64,000 nucleotides of DNA from Edaphobacter flagellatus (GTDB taxonomy: Bacteria; Acidobacteriota; Terriglobia; Terriglobales; Acidobacteriaceae), in NCBI RefSeq assembly GCF_025264665.1, contig NZ_CP073697.1:310001-374000 (forward strand), written 5' to 3'. The translations under genes were made by a program, and so were the position numbers. The notes under the pieces are model-generated. The model was not told where the DNA came from and searched no databases. It worked only from the letters and a program-made list of their open reading frames with translations. Positions 46,286 through 55,521 of this stretch are shown piece by piece. Each line of letters starts with the position of its first letter. The stretch's first letter is position 1.

Positions 46286-47932
46286 ATGAGCACCCACGAG
46301 ACCAATAAGCCCGGCCAGCTTCCCTCCCTTGACTCGCTTGTCGATATCCCCCATCTGATCACCGCCTACTACGCGATCCACCCCGATCCGGCTATTCCAG
46401 CGCAACGCGTAGCCTTCGGCACATCAGGCCACCGCGGCAATTCCTTCGCCGCCAGCTTCAACGACGACCACATCGCCGCCATCACACAGGCCATCGTCGA
46501 GTACCGCACTGCAGAGCACACGACGGGCCCTCTGTTCCTCGCACGCGACACACACGCACTCTCCGAGCCAGCCTTCACCACCGCGCTCGAGGTCCTCGCT
46601 GCGAACGGTGTCGAGGTCATGATCGACGAGAAGCTCGGCTACACGCCTACGCCTGTCCTCTCGCACGCCATCCTCACACACAATGCGAACCCCAGACTGC
46701 ATCGCGCCGACGGCATCGTCATCACTCCCTCGCACAATCCTCCTGAAGATGGCGGCTTCAAATACAACCCCCCCAGCGGAGGCCCGGCCGACACCTCCGC
46801 GACCAAGTGGATCGAGAACCGCGCAAACGAGCTGATCGCTGCTGGACTCAAGGGCGTCAAGCGCACGACGTACGCCAAGGCACTTTCAGCCGACAAGACC
46901 TACCGCCATGACTACATCTCCGCCTACGTCAACGATCTCGCCAGCGTCATCGACTTCGACATCATCCGCAGCTCCTCCCTCAAGCTGGCCGTCGATCCGC
47001 TCGGCGGAGCAGGCGTCCACTACTGGCCGCGCATCGCCGAGCACTACAGACTTCCGCTCGCCATCCTCAACACACACATCGATCCGACCTTTCGCTTCAT
47101 GACGCTCGACTGGGACGGACGCATCCGCATGGACTGCTCCAGTCCCTACGCCATGGCCTCTATGATCGCCAACAAGGACAAGTACGACGTCGCCTGGGCC
47201 TGTGACACCGATCACGACCGCCATGGCATCGTTACCCGTTCCACGGGCCTGCTGAACCCCAACCATTACCTCGCCGTCATGATCCAGTACCTCTTTACCC
47301 ATCGGCCTGAGTGGGGAGCAAAAACCGCCATCGGTAAGACCGTCGTCTCCTCCAGCATCATTGATCGCGTGTCAAAAGGACTCGACCGGCCCATGCTCGA
47401 GGTCCCTGTCGGCTTCAAGTGGTTCGTCGATGGACTTCTCGACGGTTCGCTCGGCTTTGTCGGCGAAGAGTCCGCTGGCGCAAGTTTTCTGCGTCGAAAC
47501 GGCAAGGTGTGGACCACCGATAAGGATGGCCTCATCCCCGGCCTGCTCGCCGCCGAGATGACAGCACGCATCGGCAAAGACCCCGGCCAGCTCTACGGTG
47601 AACTCACCGCAAAGTACGGCGCGCCCGTCTATCAGCGCATCGACGCAGCCGCTACCAAGGAGCAGAAAGCCAAGCTCGGCAAGCTCTCGCCCTCGCAGGT
47701 CACCGCAAAGGAGCTTGCCGGCGAGCCAATCACCGCGATCCTCACGGAAGCTCCAGGCAATCACGCCCCAATCGGCGGCCTCAAGGTCGCAACAGAGAAC
47801 GGTTGGTTCGCTGCCCGGCCCTCCGGCACCGAAGACGTGTACAAAATCTACGCCGAAAGCTTTAAAGGCGCAGACCATCTGAAGCAGATTCAGACCGAGG
47901 CGCAGGCTCTGGTCAATGCAGCTATTGCCTGA
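46286..47932 (+). CDS. pgm: phosphoglucomutase (alpha-D-glucose phosphate-specific)
   Basis: A 548-residue phosphohexomutase interconverting glucose 1- and 6-phosphate. Catalytic phosphoserine loop TPSHNPPEDGGFKYNPPSGG, metal loop CDTDHDRHG, sugar loop GEESAGASFLRR and phosphate loop RPSGTEDVYKIYAE are all present, and GTSGHRGNS opens the protein. AAAGGAAAC precedes the ATG. It feeds glycogen or nucleotide-sugar synthesis. The convergent TonB receptor gene ends 19 bases downstream. Confidence 0.97.
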   Translation: MSTHETNKPGQLPSLDSLVDIPHLITAYYAIHPDPAIPAQRVAFGTSGHRGNSFAASFNDDHIAAITQAIVEYRTAEHTTGPLFLARDTHALSEPAFTTALEVLAANGVEVMIDEKLGYTPTPVLSHAILTHNANPRLHRADGIVITPSHNPPEDGGFKYNPPSGGPADTSATKWIENRANELIAAGLKGVKRTTYAKALSADKTYRHDYISAYVNDLASVIDFDIIRSSSLKLAVDPLGGAGVHYWPRIAEHYRLPLAILNTHIDPTFRFMTLDWDGRIRMDCSSPYAMASMIANKDKYDVAWACDTDHDRHGIVTRSTGLLNPNHYLAVMIQYLFTHRPEWGAKTAIGKTVVSSSIIDRVSKGLDRPMLEVPVGFKWFVDGLLDGSLGFVGEESAGASFLRRNGKVWTTDKDGLIPGLLAAEMTARIGKDPGQLYGELTAKYGAPVYQRIDAAATKEQKAKLGKLSPSQVTAKELAGEPITAILTEAPGNHAPIGGLKVATENGWFAARPSGTEDVYKIYAESFKGADHLKQIQTEAQALVNAAIA

Positions 47933-47951
47933 TGCAGCGCGGGCATTCGTC

Positions 47952-50171
47952 TCAATGCAGCCGGATGCCCGCCATCACAATGCGCGGCGCCCCCAACGTA
48001 AGAATCGGCGTGCGTCCTGCCTCGATGCGCGAATCAGCCAGATTCTGCACCGCACCATATAAACGAAGCCCATGACGGAAAGAATGCTCGGCGTACAGAT
48101 CAACCTGCGCAAAGCTGTTCAACCGGTATTGATTGGCGGAGTCGTCAAACTGCTGTCCACTCGTTCTCAGATCGACCGCGAAAATACCCCACTGTCTTTT
48201 CTCCATACGCGCCTGCAGCGTGGCCGAGTTCCGTGGAACCTGCGGCGTCCACTTGCCCACCAGCGTCGGGTCCGAAAACTTCGTCACCGTCGAGTTCGCG
48301 TATTGATATCCCGCTGTCACCGTAAGAAAACTAATCGGCCTCATCTCTACTTCAGCCGTGACACCCTTGCTCGTCAGCTGGCCGAGATTCTGCCGCTTCA
48401 GCGTCTGTGTCGTCGGCGTAGCGCTGACCTGCACAGCCGCGACGGGGCGATTCACCTGCATCCAGAAGTAGCTCGTCCGCACCGTACCAATGCGCCGCAG
48501 GCTCCACAACCCGCCTGCCTCCCATCCCGTCGCTCGCTCCGACCGCAATGCAGGATTCGCCAGCGTGATCTGCTGCCCAACCTGGCCTGTACGGTAAAGC
48601 TCATTCAGTGATGGCCCGCGAAAAGCGCGGAAGGCTGAAGCCGTCAGCGAAACGCCTCCCCGAAGCGGCTTCACCACACCAAGCCGCGGATTGAAGATCG
48701 TCTCTGAGACCTCCGGCAACACCGGCACAGGTGTCGCTCCCGATTGCCGTGCATCGAAGGTCGCAAAGTGATCGACACGCGACGAAAGCGCAATCGACCA
48801 TCCACGTGGCTGCCACAATCCCTCACCATAAACGCCCGTGTCACGCTGACGCGCACTGATGCTGACCGTCTGTTGCAAAACATTGTTCGTAACCGGTGTC
48901 TCTGCATCGTTGCCGCGCGTGTCCAGCACGTCGGCCCCGGCAACCACCGTCAGCTCACCGAAGGTCCGCGCCCACTGTCCCGTCGCTCCAAGCTGCATCG
49001 ATGGCACTGCCTGCAGACGCGTCAGCTTCTCCGTAGCGCGGTTGGCTCCAATCGACGAAAAACTCTGCCGATAGTTCTGATTCGCACCGTGCAGGCGCAG
49101 CAGGAATCGTCCGTCACCGCCATCACTCCAGTCGCCACCTGCAGCATAGCGCCAGATGCGCGTTCCGTTTGTAGTCAGTGGCGTGCCGTTGTTGCGCGCC
49201 TCGTTCAACAGGTTGCCGCGCAGAAATACCGCTCCAGGGCCAAGCTCATGCCGCACCTCAAGCCGTCCGCTCTGCGAGTGAACGTTGGAGGGTATATCCA
49301 CAAGCCCGCGGCTCTCCGGCGCCGTAAGAATATATCCTCCTGTGCGGAAGAGCGTCGTCGCAGCCAGACCGCTCCAGCCCTTGACATCTCCCGTCAGTAG
49401 CCCATTCAGGCGCGATGTATCCTCGGTGGCTCCACCCAAATCCAACGCATACGACATGCCTTCCGGCATCACAGGAATCACATCGATTACGCCACCGATC
49501 GCGCTCGATCCGTACAGGTCCGATGCACCGCCACGCATCAACTCCACATCCCGCATGGCGAGTTGAGGAATCTCGTTCCAGTGAATCCATCCTCCAAAGG
49601 GATCGTTCAGTGGAACCTGATCACTAAGCACAAGCGTCCTGCTGGCCGCCGTCGACCCAAGGCCGCGCAGCGATGTTCCCTGTGTCGTCGGATTCGCAAC
49701 CCACGAGCCCGTCCTGCGAAACAGCTGGAATCCCGCCACCTGCCGCAACCGGTCGTCGAGATTAAAACCAGGAGCCTCATCCAGCTGTTGGCCCGTCATT
49801 GTACGAACGCTGCTTGCACTGGCATCGAGAGCCAGCGGCGTGCGCGCAGCCGTCACTTCGACGACGGAGTTCGCCGCCGCAACATGCAGCACCACATCCA
49901 GCTCTCCCGCACCGGCCGGTTGCTTCACCGTGGCAAAGCCGGCATGCGCTATCTCGACAAGCGTTTGCGCAGCAGCAGCGCCAAACACCGCACACCCCAT
50001 CACATCACTGGAAGCCTGCCGCACCGGCGTCGAGCGCAGAGTCACCTGTGCACCGCTGATGGCGTTCCCCTGTTCATCCTTGACGCAGACCTTCACCCCG
50101 TGGTCTGCGGCCGACATCGTCGCTGCGCGTAACAGCAACACAGCTGCTATTGTTTGAAGCCCCACCCGCAT
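47952..50171 (-). CDS. TonB-dependent receptor with carboxypeptidase-regulatory-like N terminus
   Basis: A 739-residue outer-membrane receptor: signal peptide (LQTIAAVLLLRAATMSAA), Ig-like domain (VKVCVKDEQGNAISGAQVTL), plug (TQGTSLRGLGSTAASRTLVL, then VPLNDPFGGWIHWNEIP and LYGSSAIGGVIDVIPV) and a barrel ending LGAPRIVMAGIRLH. The plug resembles vitamin B12/siderophore receptors, but no riboswitch is upstream, so the substrate is open. The divergent gene encodes an alginate-lyase-family protein, hinting at carbohydrate uptake. Confidence 0.87.
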   Translation of the reverse strand: MRVGLQTIAAVLLLRAATMSAADHGVKVCVKDEQGNAISGAQVTLRSTPVRQASSDVMGCAVFGAAAAQTLVEIAHAGFATVKQPAGAGELDVVLHVAAANSVVEVTAARTPLALDASASSVRTMTGQQLDEAPGFNLDDRLRQVAGFQLFRRTGSWVANPTTQGTSLRGLGSTAASRTLVLSDQVPLNDPFGGWIHWNEIPQLAMRDVELMRGGASDLYGSSAIGGVIDVIPVMPEGMSYALDLGGATEDTSRLNGLLTGDVKGWSGLAATTLFRTGGYILTAPESRGLVDIPSNVHSQSGRLEVRHELGPGAVFLRGNLLNEARNNGTPLTTNGTRIWRYAAGGDWSDGGDGRFLLRLHGANQNYRQSFSSIGANRATEKLTRLQAVPSMQLGATGQWARTFGELTVVAGADVLDTRGNDAETPVTNNVLQQTVSISARQRDTGVYGEGLWQPRGWSIALSSRVDHFATFDARQSGATPVPVLPEVSETIFNPRLGVVKPLRGGVSLTASAFRAFRGPSLNELYRTGQVGQQITLANPALRSERATGWEAGGLWSLRRIGTVRTSYFWMQVNRPVAAVQVSATPTTQTLKRQNLGQLTSKGVTAEVEMRPISFLTVTAGYQYANSTVTKFSDPTLVGKWTPQVPRNSATLQARMEKRQWGIFAVDLRTSGQQFDDSANQYRLNSFAQVDLYAEHSFRHGLRLYGAVQNLADSRIEAGRTPILTLGAPRIVMAGIRLH

Positions 50172-50269
50172 ACTTCCATACTAACGGCTGCTCTTTCTGG
50201 ATACGAATCATCAGGCTCTGCGCATCGCTGTCACCGCACCGTGATACTCTTCCGCGCAAGGTCTTCGTC

Positions 50270-51412
50270 ATGCATTCAACACGCAGAGACTTCTGCTCGC
50301 AGACACTCGCAGCGCTCCTCGCACCCGCAGCCTTGGGGCAATCCGCAACCTCTTCCGTTCGTCCCAACGTTGCGGCAATCGATCACGACCGCATCCTCGC
50401 TGCCGCCGACCGGTCTCTTACGGAGAAGCCCAACCCACTCACCACTATCCCGGCAGACCGCTCGTCAGGACCACCGAACGACTATTACTCCGAGCCCGGC
50501 GATCAGTCGTCCGCATTTACAGCTCACCGTGATGCGCTATCCGCACTCGGACACAGCGTGCCTGCGCTTGCCGCCGCCTACGTCATCACGCATGACGACC
50601 GATATGCCAAACACGCCGCCGCACATCTTGAAGCATGGTTCGTCACGCCCGTTACAGCTATGACACCCACGCTTGAGTTCGCGCAGGTTGCCACTTCAGC
50701 GAAGACAGGCAAACCAGAGGGAGTCATAGAAGGACTTCCTCTCGTCGAAATCGCGCAGTCGATTCCTTTCCTCACAACAAGCGAAGCCCTCACGCCAGCC
50801 TCGCTCGAAGCCATCACGAAGTGGTTTATAAGCTACCTCGACTGGCTCAACAGCTCGCGCACGGCCGGGCTTGCACGCGATATGCGCGACCACAACGCCT
50901 CCTCGTGGCTCCTGCAGGCAGCGGCAGCCGCAAAGCTGAACCTCAAGGACGACCGCCCTCTGACAACGCTGCGACATCAGTTTCGTTCGTCCACCATCCG
51001 CGCCCAGATCGGCTTCGACGGCAACTTTCAACACGAACTAACAACACCAAATCCGTATCGCAACAGCCTCTTCAATCTTGACCTCCTCGCCGGAGCCTGC
51101 GAGCTGCTCTCCACTCGTTTTGAAAGCGTATGGGAGTACGAACTACAGGACGGCCCCGGCATGCGGGTCGCCATCGCTCGTCTCTTTCCCTTTATCGCCA
51201 ACCGAGGGACCTGGCCCTATCGCGCGGACTCAGCCTTCTTCACCCAGCTTCCGCTCCGCCGTCCCGCGCTCTTATTTGCAGCCCGCGCCTACAGCCGGCC
51301 AGAGTATGCCGAACTATGGAAGACACTGCCCGCCGATACGTCGAACGCCGAGCTGGACCGTACCTTTCCCATCCGCCAGCCGCTTCTCTGGATCACGCGA
51401 CCGCGGCCATAA
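50270..51412 (+). CDS. alginate lyase family protein (PL5-like), Tat signal
   Basis: A 380-residue protein with a twin-arginine signal (STRRDFCSQTLAALLAPAAL) and an alpha/alpha-barrel matching the alginate lyase (AlgL-like) domain: PNDYYSEPGDQ near the N terminus, FAQVATSAKTGKPEGVIEGL, DMRDHNASSWLLQAAAAAKL and FDGNFQHELTTPNPYRNSL. Relatives cleave uronic-acid polymers by beta-elimination; the present substrate may be any acidic polysaccharide. Start 50270 is chosen for the Tat signal and CAAGG upstream. It is divergent from the TonB receptor. Confidence 0.83.
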   Translation: MHSTRRDFCSQTLAALLAPAALGQSATSSVRPNVAAIDHDRILAAADRSLTEKPNPLTTIPADRSSGPPNDYYSEPGDQSSAFTAHRDALSALGHSVPALAAAYVITHDDRYAKHAAAHLEAWFVTPVTAMTPTLEFAQVATSAKTGKPEGVIEGLPLVEIAQSIPFLTTSEALTPASLEAITKWFISYLDWLNSSRTAGLARDMRDHNASSWLLQAAAAAKLNLKDDRPLTTLRHQFRSSTIRAQIGFDGNFQHELTTPNPYRNSLFNLDLLAGACELLSTRFESVWEYELQDGPGMRVAIARLFPFIANRGTWPYRADSAFFTQLPLRRPALLFAARAYSRPEYAELWKTLPADTSNAELDRTFPIRQPLLWITRPRP

Positions 51413-51415
51413 GCG

Positions 51416-52087
51416 TCACCCTTTTCGCTCGACAACCTTTAAACAGTCCTCGATGACCTTACCCGTCCTTTTCTGTTGCGCCTCCGGGCTCTTGTAATAA
51501 AAGATCGCCAGCAGGTTCCCCTGCCTCTGCCTCGGCGTCATCTGCTCCCATCCCTTGCGAGCCGCAGGAACCCTGCGAAATGCCACCTCAAGAATAGGTG
51601 GCAGAGCCTTCTCGCCCTCCATCGTCAGCATCAGCCGTTCGGCCCACACTTCGGCCCGGCGTTCGCGCGCGGCAGCACTTTTTACGCCCTCAATATCCTT
51701 CCCAATCCACCGCTTCATCCCATCGTTCAACTTCGTGTACCACTTTCCGAGCGCCTTCTCTCCTTTGAAGATCGCCGCCATCTCCGCAGGCACCTGCGCC
51801 TCGCGCTCGTCGAGATCAGGCTCCATCGCAAGGTCGATCATCCCGCCTGGTCCCACCCCGGCGGCCTTCTGCATCTGCTTATTAACAAGCACAAAGTGGC
51901 CGCGGCCATTCGAATCGGCAAAAAGCGAAGTACGAAAAACTTTGTCGCCGACTTCGACCTTTACCCGCAAACGAATTCTTTTCTTCCACACCTTGTCGAT
52001 ATCAAATGGAATACGCGCAACGACCCAGCCAAGGTTTCCACTTAGCGGCTCAAGCGCAGCACGGAACCGTTTAGTATTGTTCGCCAT
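51416..52087 (-). CDS. YdeI/OmpD-associated family protein with DUF1905 domain
   Basis: A 223-residue protein. N-terminal DUF1905 beta-barrel-like half (RFRAALEPLSGNLGWVVARI, then RTSLFADSNGRGHFVLVNKQMQKAAG as separate blocks) and a C-terminal YdeI-type half (PRQRQGNLLAIFYYKSPEAQ, then KRTGKVIEDCLKVV). The family is cytosolic and its function is poorly defined. It ends three bases after the convergent alginate-lyase-family gene. Confidence 0.83.
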   Translation of the reverse strand: MANNTKRFRAALEPLSGNLGWVVARIPFDIDKVWKKRIRLRVKVEVGDKVFRTSLFADSNGRGHFVLVNKQMQKAAGVGPGGMIDLAMEPDLDEREAQVPAEMAAIFKGEKALGKWYTKLNDGMKRWIGKDIEGVKSAAARERRAEVWAERLMLTMEGEKALPPILEVAFRRVPAARKGWEQMTPRQRQGNLLAIFYYKSPEAQQKRTGKVIEDCLKVVERKG

Positions 52088-52126
52088 GCAGTTACCTCAG
52101 GAAGAATCTACACTGTTGCCATCGCT

Positions 52127-53362
52127 ATGATGTCCAATCCGACGATCTTCCTCGCAGCGGGGGAGGCCTCAGGAGACCACTACGGCGCGCAGATCCTGGC
52201 CGAATTGCGCCGCCGTCATCCTCAGGCAGAGTTCTTTGGCCTCGGCGGCCGCGAAATGGAAGCCGCCGGACAACAGCGCATCGTCCGCGCTGAGGACGTC
52301 GCGCATATGGGCATCACCGAAGTCCTGCGCCACGCGCCACGCGTCTACGACGCATACCGCCGTCTCGTCGCCTCCATTCAGCAGCGCCGCCCTCAGGCCG
52401 CCGTGCTGATCGACTTCCCCGACGTCAATCTCCGCCTGGCCCGCGAGCTGAAAGCGCTCAACATTCCGGTTGTCTACTTTGTCAGCCCACAGCTGTGGGC
52501 CTGGAAGAAAAAACGCCTTGCCTGGGTGCAGCAGCGCATAGACCGCATGATGGTGATCTTCCCTTTTGAGGAGACCTTCTACCGTGCGCGCGGGGTCAAC
52601 GCGACCTTCACCGGCCATCCGCTGGCCGAGCTGCCCCTGCCAACCATTTCGCGCGAAGAATATGCTGCCCGAGAAGGTTTTCTCGATCTGGACCGCAAAT
52701 GGATTGCGCTTCTTCCCGGCAGCCGCTGGAAAGAGATCGAAGCCAATCTCCCCACCATGATTGAGGCAGCGGCAAAACTCGGGTCAGGATATGAATTCCT
52801 GGTGCCGTTGGCCTCAACGATTGAGTGGCAGCAGTTAAACGAATTCATCACCCGCAAGACTGCCTGGAAGAATGCAGCCCCGATCCACATCGTCAGCGAT
52901 GCGCGCGACGCTCTCCATCACGCTGACGCCTCCGTGGTGGCCAGCGGAACCGCGACCGTACAGGCAGCGGTGATCGGCAAGCCGTTTATCGTCGTCTACC
53001 GCGTGTCGCCTCTGACCTTCACCCTTGCGAAGCGGCTGGTCTCGTACCCGCCGGAAGTCTGGCCCTCTGGCGAACGCGACCAACACGGCAATCTGCCCAT
53101 CGCTATGGTGAACCTCGTCGCCGGACGCCGCATTGTCCCGGAGCTGATCCAGGGCAATTTCACCCCCGCCAGTGTCGTCACGGCTCTCAAGCCCCTGCTG
53201 GATGCCACGCAGGACCGCAAGCAGATGGTCACAGACCTGGACGAGGTGAAGCAGCGCTTGCTCCCTCCACCCGACTCCAGCTCCATCGGGCAGGTAGTCG
53301 ATGCGGTGGATTCTTTGCTCGAAGCCCCTGCGGCCAGCACAACAACGGGGGCAGAGGCCTAA
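52127..53362 (+). CDS. lpxB: lipid-A-disaccharide synthase
   Basis: A 411-residue GT19 glycosyltransferase joining UDP-diacylglucosamine and lipid X in lipid A synthesis at the inner membrane. Motifs: FLAAGEASGDHYGAQILAEL, FFGLGGREMEAAG, the SPQLWAWKKKR block and LLPGSRWKEIEANLPTM, with the VASGTATVQAAVIGKPFIVV segment. It confirms an LPS-type outer membrane. A GTTG-rich leader without a clear ribosome binding site precedes the ATG pair at 52127/52130. The pseudo-M1 protein gene follows on the same strand. Confidence 0.95.
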   Translation: MMSNPTIFLAAGEASGDHYGAQILAELRRRHPQAEFFGLGGREMEAAGQQRIVRAEDVAHMGITEVLRHAPRVYDAYRRLVASIQQRRPQAAVLIDFPDVNLRLARELKALNIPVVYFVSPQLWAWKKKRLAWVQQRIDRMMVIFPFEETFYRARGVNATFTGHPLAELPLPTISREEYAAREGFLDLDRKWIALLPGSRWKEIEANLPTMIEAAAKLGSGYEFLVPLASTIEWQQLNEFITRKTAWKNAAPIHIVSDARDALHHADASVVASGTATVQAAVIGKPFIVVYRVSPLTFTLAKRLVSYPPEVWPSGERDQHGNLPIAMVNLVAGRRIVPELIQGNFTPASVVTALKPLLDATQDRKQMVTDLDEVKQRLLPPPDSSSIGQVVDAVDSLLEAPAASTTTGAEA

Positions 53363-53461
53363 TCCCGGCTAACTGCGTCTAACCAAATGGGTCTATCCGG
53401 ATCAGCCTGCATAACCTGCAGGAAGACAAGCAGTACCATGTTGTTGAGGATCTTTGCCTTC

Positions 53462-55450
53462 ATGCGCTCTTTTGCTCGAAATCTTCGTTCTACGATTGCA
53501 GTCCTGGCATTCCTTCTTCTGGTCAACGCAGCCTGGGCAGCCCCGGCCCGGCCCCAGATGCAGGTGACCGGCTACGTCATTTCGGCCGACCTCTATCCCG
53601 CAGAGAACAAGCTTTCAGCAACCGCCAACGTCACCTTTACTGCACTTGAGGACCTGAGCGCTCCCGTCTTTGAGCTGAACAACGGCCTGCAGCTCAGCAA
53701 AGTGACCGACGCAAACAAAAAGCCGCTTGAGGCAGAGCGACTAACAACAAACTCGACCGTCCGTTTCAACCTGGCAAACCCTATTCCGAAGGGAACATCC
53801 GCCACCTGGACCTTCGAATACGCCGGAACCCTGAAAGGGTCGGAGACCAGCCCTGTCGAGGGCATAAAACTGGCCTCCGTGGAAGACCCGATCAGCATTC
53901 TTCTCTATCCGGGTCGCTGGTTCCCAATGGTTGGTTTGTACACCAACCGCTTTACGGCAGAGATGCACATCCGTGTCCCGGGCGACGAGCGTGTCGTTGG
54001 TTCCGGCTCCGGCGTCGCCGCCCCCAGGAGCCTTCCTGGCAATCGCACCGAATACACCTTCAACTGGGCCAAGCCCGGCTTCCCCGGCACCATCATCGCC
54101 GGCAAATTTCTTGAGCCGATCGCTGCCCCCGGCATCAACAATATTCGCGTCTTTGTCACCGAGCCGCGTAAAGCTGCAGCCGTTCCCTTTGCTCAGGACG
54201 CGGCCAAGCAGTTCGAATTTATGTCCTCCACCTTTGGCCAGCCGGAGAGCGGCCACATCGCGCTCGTCGAACTTCCTGCCGATGCTGTCTCCGCAACCTG
54301 GGCACCCGAGATCGCGGGCATCTCAGGGGCTCGCGTCGCAGGTAAGACCTACTCGCGCCTGCTGGCCAATACGCTGGCCCATCAGTGGTGGGGCTCTGAG
54401 GTCTCTCCTGCCACGCTGAACGACGCATGGATCACCAACGGCATGTCCCGCTATGCCGAGTTGATGTATGTTGAGGACTCCGGCGGCAAAACCGCCTTCC
54501 AGACCGCCGTCACTGACGTACAGGCTGGCGCACTCGCCTACGATACCGAGCCGCTGACCACGGTCGGCCGCCTCGATCCCTTCTCGCCGCAATTCCAGTC
54601 CATGACGCTCGAAAAGGGTGCGATGGTCTTCCACATGCTCCGCTGGGAGATGGGCGACGACGTCTTCGTTAAGTTCCTCCGCGGCCTGCTCTCGCAATAC
54701 ACCGACAAGGGCATCCGCACCAGCAACGTCGAAACGGTCGCCGAGGCCCAGTCGCAGCTTGCTCTGCGGCCCTTCTTCGCACAGTGGTGCGATGGGACCG
54801 GAGCGCCCACCTTCACCAACAAGTACACCGTCTTCCGTCTGGGCAACAACAAAGGCTTCCGCACCGTGGGATCGATTGCACAGGACCTCGACCTCTTCCG
54901 CATGCCGGTCGAGCTACGCATCGAAACCGACGGCAAAACAGAGACTCGCCGCGTCGATGTCTCCGGTACCGATAGCAACTTCACCGTTGAAACCTTCGGA
55001 CGCCCGCGCCGCATCTCCATTGATCCGCAGAACTGGGTGCTCAAGAGCACACCCGACCTCGCCGTACGCGTCGCCGTACTACGAGGACAACAGCAGGTCG
55101 CACAAGGCGACCTCACAGCCGGGCTGATCGAATATCAGAAAGCGCTCGACGCCAACAAAAACAGTTCGCTGGCCTCCTATCGCATCGGTGAAGTCTTCTT
55201 CATGCAGCGCAACTATCAGTCCGCAGCAAACTCCTTCCGCGATGCCCTGCGTGGCGACGGCGATCCCAAATGGGTCGAGGTCTGGAGCCATATCGAGCTG
55301 GGCCGTATCTTCGATCTCACCGGCCAGCGTGACCGTGCTGTCAATGAATACCGTCTCGCCGTACAGACCAACGACAACACGCAGGGAGCCATCAATGAGG
55401 CTCGTGCGCTGATGCAGAAGCCGTACAAACGCGAACAGACCGACAACTAG
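53462..55450 (+). CDS. M1 aminopeptidase-like pseudoenzyme with C-terminal TPR
   Basis: A 662-residue exported protein (signal peptide NLRSTIAVLAFLLLVNAAWA). The N-terminal beta domain (YVISADLYPAENKLSATANV) and the central segment LANTLAHQWWGSEVSPATLN then DAWITNGMSRYAELMY match M1 metallopeptidases. But the zinc motif HExxH is NTLAH (54365-54394), losing the first His and the catalytic Glu, and the NEG of the third ligand is NG. The GAMEN motif is not seen. The C terminus has TPR-like helices (LIEYQKALDANKNSSLASYR, then NSFRDALRGDGDPKWVEVWS). Probably a binding protein or scaffold. Start 53462 gives the best signal peptide; 53438 is possible. Confidence 0.82.
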   Translation: MRSFARNLRSTIAVLAFLLLVNAAWAAPARPQMQVTGYVISADLYPAENKLSATANVTFTALEDLSAPVFELNNGLQLSKVTDANKKPLEAERLTTNSTVRFNLANPIPKGTSATWTFEYAGTLKGSETSPVEGIKLASVEDPISILLYPGRWFPMVGLYTNRFTAEMHIRVPGDERVVGSGSGVAAPRSLPGNRTEYTFNWAKPGFPGTIIAGKFLEPIAAPGINNIRVFVTEPRKAAAVPFAQDAAKQFEFMSSTFGQPESGHIALVELPADAVSATWAPEIAGISGARVAGKTYSRLLANTLAHQWWGSEVSPATLNDAWITNGMSRYAELMYVEDSGGKTAFQTAVTDVQAGALAYDTEPLTTVGRLDPFSPQFQSMTLEKGAMVFHMLRWEMGDDVFVKFLRGLLSQYTDKGIRTSNVETVAEAQSQLALRPFFAQWCDGTGAPTFTNKYTVFRLGNNKGFRTVGSIAQDLDLFRMPVELRIETDGKTETRRVDVSGTDSNFTVETFGRPRRISIDPQNWVLKSTPDLAVRVAVLRGQQQVAQGDLTAGLIEYQKALDANKNSSLASYRIGEVFFMQRNYQSAANSFRDALRGDGDPKWVEVWSHIELGRIFDLTGQRDRAVNEYRLAVQTNDNTQGAINEARALMQKPYKREQTDN

Positions 55451-55498
55451 TCAGACTAGGTCGAATGTCTGATTCGTAACCAATTCCATTTCTGATAC

Positions 55499-55516
55499 TT
55501 TGCCCCCAAAGGCAAA
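55499..55516 (+). promoter_or_regulatory. small hairpin over the BBE gene ribosome binding site
   Basis: TTTGCC (55499-55504) pairs with GGCAAA (55511-55516); the AAAGG Shine-Dalgarno lies in the loop and right arm, so the hairpin could lower translation initiation. Confidence 0.3.
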
Positions 55517-55521
55517 CTCCT

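Noticed and set aside
41363..51412. A single polysaccharide utilisation locus
   Set aside because: GH88/105, collagen-like protein, pgm, TonB receptor and alginate-lyase-family genes are on different strands with their own boundaries; no SusD-type gene or shared regulator is visible.
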